The notes below the pieces were generated by a model. That model saw only the letters and a list, made by a program, of their open reading frames with translations, was not told where the DNA came from and did no database searches. From assembly GCA_938016625.1 (NCBI GenBank), contig CALILB010000414.1:1-6837 (forward strand): a stretch of 6,837 bases of DNA, read 5' to 3'. The position numbers were made by a program, and so were the translations under genes. The DNA comes from an uncultured bacterium (GTDB taxonomy: Bacteria > Acidobacteriota > Thermoanaerobaculia > Multivoradales > JAHEKO01). Of this stretch, positions 5,463 to 6,837 are shown piece after piece (the first letter of the stretch is position 1; each line of letters starts with the position of its first letter).

Positions 5463-6837
5463 ATGGCTCTGGGAAACATCCATCTGACCCCACAGCTCGT
5501 GCAGGCGGTGCGTGACGCCGTCGACATCGTCGACATCGCGGGTGACCACACCAAGCTGAGGAAGGCGGGCCGTCGGCACACGGGTCTGTGCCCTCTGCAC
5601 AAAGAGAAGACTCCATCCTTCAGCGTCGACACAGCCCAGGGCCTGTTCTACTGTTTTGGCTGCGGGCAGGGTGGGGACGCCATCAAGCTCCACATGATGC
5701 TGAGCGGCGACGACTTTCCGGCCGCCATCGAAACGCTGGCCAAACGGTACGGCATCCCCCTGCCTCAGCGCGCCGCCCGCCGCCCCGGTGGGCGAGAGGA
5801 GCCCGATCTCGAAGCGGTTCTCGAGGCAGCGGCCGAGTATTTCCAGACCCAGTTGAAAAGGCACAAGGGACCGGAGGCCTATCTGCGCCGGCGGAAGATC
5901 TCACCCGACAGCGTCGAGCGCTTTGGTCTGGGCTATGCACCGGAAGGCTGGCGCCATCTGGTGGAGGCGCTCCATCCCCGGATCCCCATGGGCGAGCTGG
6001 AGGCGGCAGGGCTGGTCGGGAGGTCTGAGAAGGACGAGACCCGGCCCTACGACCGCTTTCGTCATCGGCTGATGTTCCCCATCCGCACGGCCGCCGGCAG
6101 GATGGTTGGGTTTGGTGGGCGGACTCTGGGGGACGACCGGGCAAAATACATCAATACCCAGGAGACCGAGCAGTTCCGCAAGGGCTATCTGCTGTACGGT
6201 CTTGATACGGCCAAGCGGGCGATTCGGGATACGGGCACCGCGCTGCTCGTGGAGGGCTACTTCGACGTGCTGGGCGCGGTGGAGTCGGGTATCGAGTGGA
6301 CGGTGGCCTCGATGGGCACCGCGCTGACCGAAAGCCAGGCCAAGGTCCTCAAACGCTACTGCGAAGAGGTCGTCGTCGGTTACGACGGCGACGAGGCAGG
6401 GGAGAAGGCCTTCCGGCGCAGCCTGCCCCTGCTGTTGGCGCAAGGCCTCGGTGTCCGGCGGGCGCGTTTTGGCAGCGGTCAGGACCCCGATTCCCTGCGG
6501 CTCGAGGCGGGTCCGAAGGCGGTGGTCAAGGCGGTAGAAGAGGCTCCCGATGGGGTCATGCTCGAGCTCGATCGGCTGATTCCCGATCGGGGTCTGCTCG
6601 ATCCCCAGGCCAAGTCGCGCGCCGCCCGGGCGGCCACCGAGATCCTGGCTCCCATACCGGACGGTGTGTTGCGCTACAGCTACAGCCGGCAGGTGGCCGA
6701 CCGTCTGGGGGTGCCGGTCGAGCTGCTCTGGCGCCGGCTGGCGCGCCAGGGTGAGCAGGCCGAAGAGGCGTCGCCGGCGCCGTCGCGCAGCAGGGGCATC
6801 GTTCGCAGCCTGGAAGAAAAGGTACTCCAGCTGCTTC
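5463..6837 (+). CDS. dnaG: DNA primase DnaG (partial, 3' end off the window)
   Basis: The frame is open from ATG at 5463 to the right edge (458 codons plus one base). Bacterial DnaG is usually about 580-650 residues, so the C-terminal helicase-binding domain is mostly missing. DnaG makes RNA primers at the replication fork with the DnaB helicase. The CHC2 zinc-binding domain has C43, H46, C64 and C67 (CPLH, then YCFGC) after the usual opening VRDAVDIVDIAGDHTKLRKA. The RNA-polymerase core follows: RFRHRLMFPIRTAAGRMVGF and GGRTLGDD, then KYINTQET with K228 at the position of the conserved basic residue, then LLYGL. The TOPRIM catalytic site is complete: E264 in VEGYFD, and D308 and D310 in YDGDEAG, almost the same numbering as E. 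coli E265, D309 and D311. No damage is seen. It is translated directly after mutS2. rpoD is the likely next gene by analogy with other genomes. Confidence 0.96.
   Translation, partial: MALGNIHLTPQLVQAVRDAVDIVDIAGDHTKLRKAGRRHTGLCPLHKEKTPSFSVDTAQGLFYCFGCGQGGDAIKLHMMLSGDDFPAAIETLAKRYGIPLPQRAARRPGGREEPDLEAVLEAAAEYFQTQLKRHKGPEAYLRRRKISPDSVERFGLGYAPEGWRHLVEALHPRIPMGELEAAGLVGRSEKDETRPYDRFRHRLMFPIRTAAGRMVGFGGRTLGDDRAKYINTQETEQFRKGYLLYGLDTAKRAIRDTGTALLVEGYFDVLGAVESGIEWTVASMGTALTESQAKVLKRYCEEVVVGYDGDEAGEKAFRRSLPLLLAQGLGVRRARFGSGQDPDSLRLEAGPKAVVKAVEEAPDGVMLELDRLIPDRGLLDPQAKSRAARAATEILAPIPDGVLRYSYSRQVADRLGVPVELLWRRLARQGEQAEEASPAPSRSRGIVRSLEEKVLQLL

Noticed and set aside
4308..5864. 518-codon open frame on the minus strand, antisense to mutS2 and dnaG
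   Set aside because: It spans the junction of two well-supported genes on the opposite strand and has shadow-like composition. Long antisense frames are common at this GC content.

Overview
The window is a high-GC (estimated by eye at about 65%), gene-dense bacterial chromosome segment. Gene order, codon use and the C-terminal motif of the first gene suggest an Acidobacteriota-like organism (for example the Thermoanaerobaculia) or a deep myxobacterial/deltaproteobacterial relative. This taxonomic guess is inference. No mobile element, CRISPR array, tRNA, rRNA or phage gene is visible, and I do not see an obviously new defence or biosynthetic system.

Layout. Positions 1-1602 (minus strand) hold the first 534 codons of a gene that runs off the left edge. 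Its protein has an N-terminal coiled coil, a GAF-like globular region, a long Pro/Glu/Val-rich linker with internal repeats, and a charged helical C-terminal motif. It is transcribed leftward from a strong sigma70-type promoter at 1651-1680. A 230-bp divergent spacer separates it from a rightward gene (1833-2654) for a 273-residue lipoprotein with a coiled coil, a TPR-like repeat and a BamE/SmpA-like C-terminal region.

Next comes a core information-processing block, all rightward: rpsU (bS21, 2763-2972), mutS2 (3057-5462) and dnaG (primase, 5463 to the right edge, truncated). rpsU has its own consensus promoter, a hairpin at the predicted 5' end of its mRNA, a near-perfect Shine-Dalgarno sequence with a GTG start, and a strong intrinsic terminator. 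mutS2 and dnaG abut with no intergenic base and are almost certainly co-transcribed.

The block is a variant of the macromolecular synthesis operon (rpsU-dnaG-rpoD in E. coli). Here mutS2 sits between rpsU and dnaG, and a terminator separates rpsU from the rest. By analogy rpoD would be expected just past the right edge. It joins a translation-initiation ribosomal protein, a ribosome-rescue/recombination ATPase and the replication primase.

The features most worth a second look are: MutS2, which keeps its ATPase motifs and HGxGTG but has LNLIG where the SMR domain normally has LDLRG, and PGGSEAL where the family has PGRSNAF; the rpsU leader; the modular GAF/linker protein; and the composite lipoprotein.
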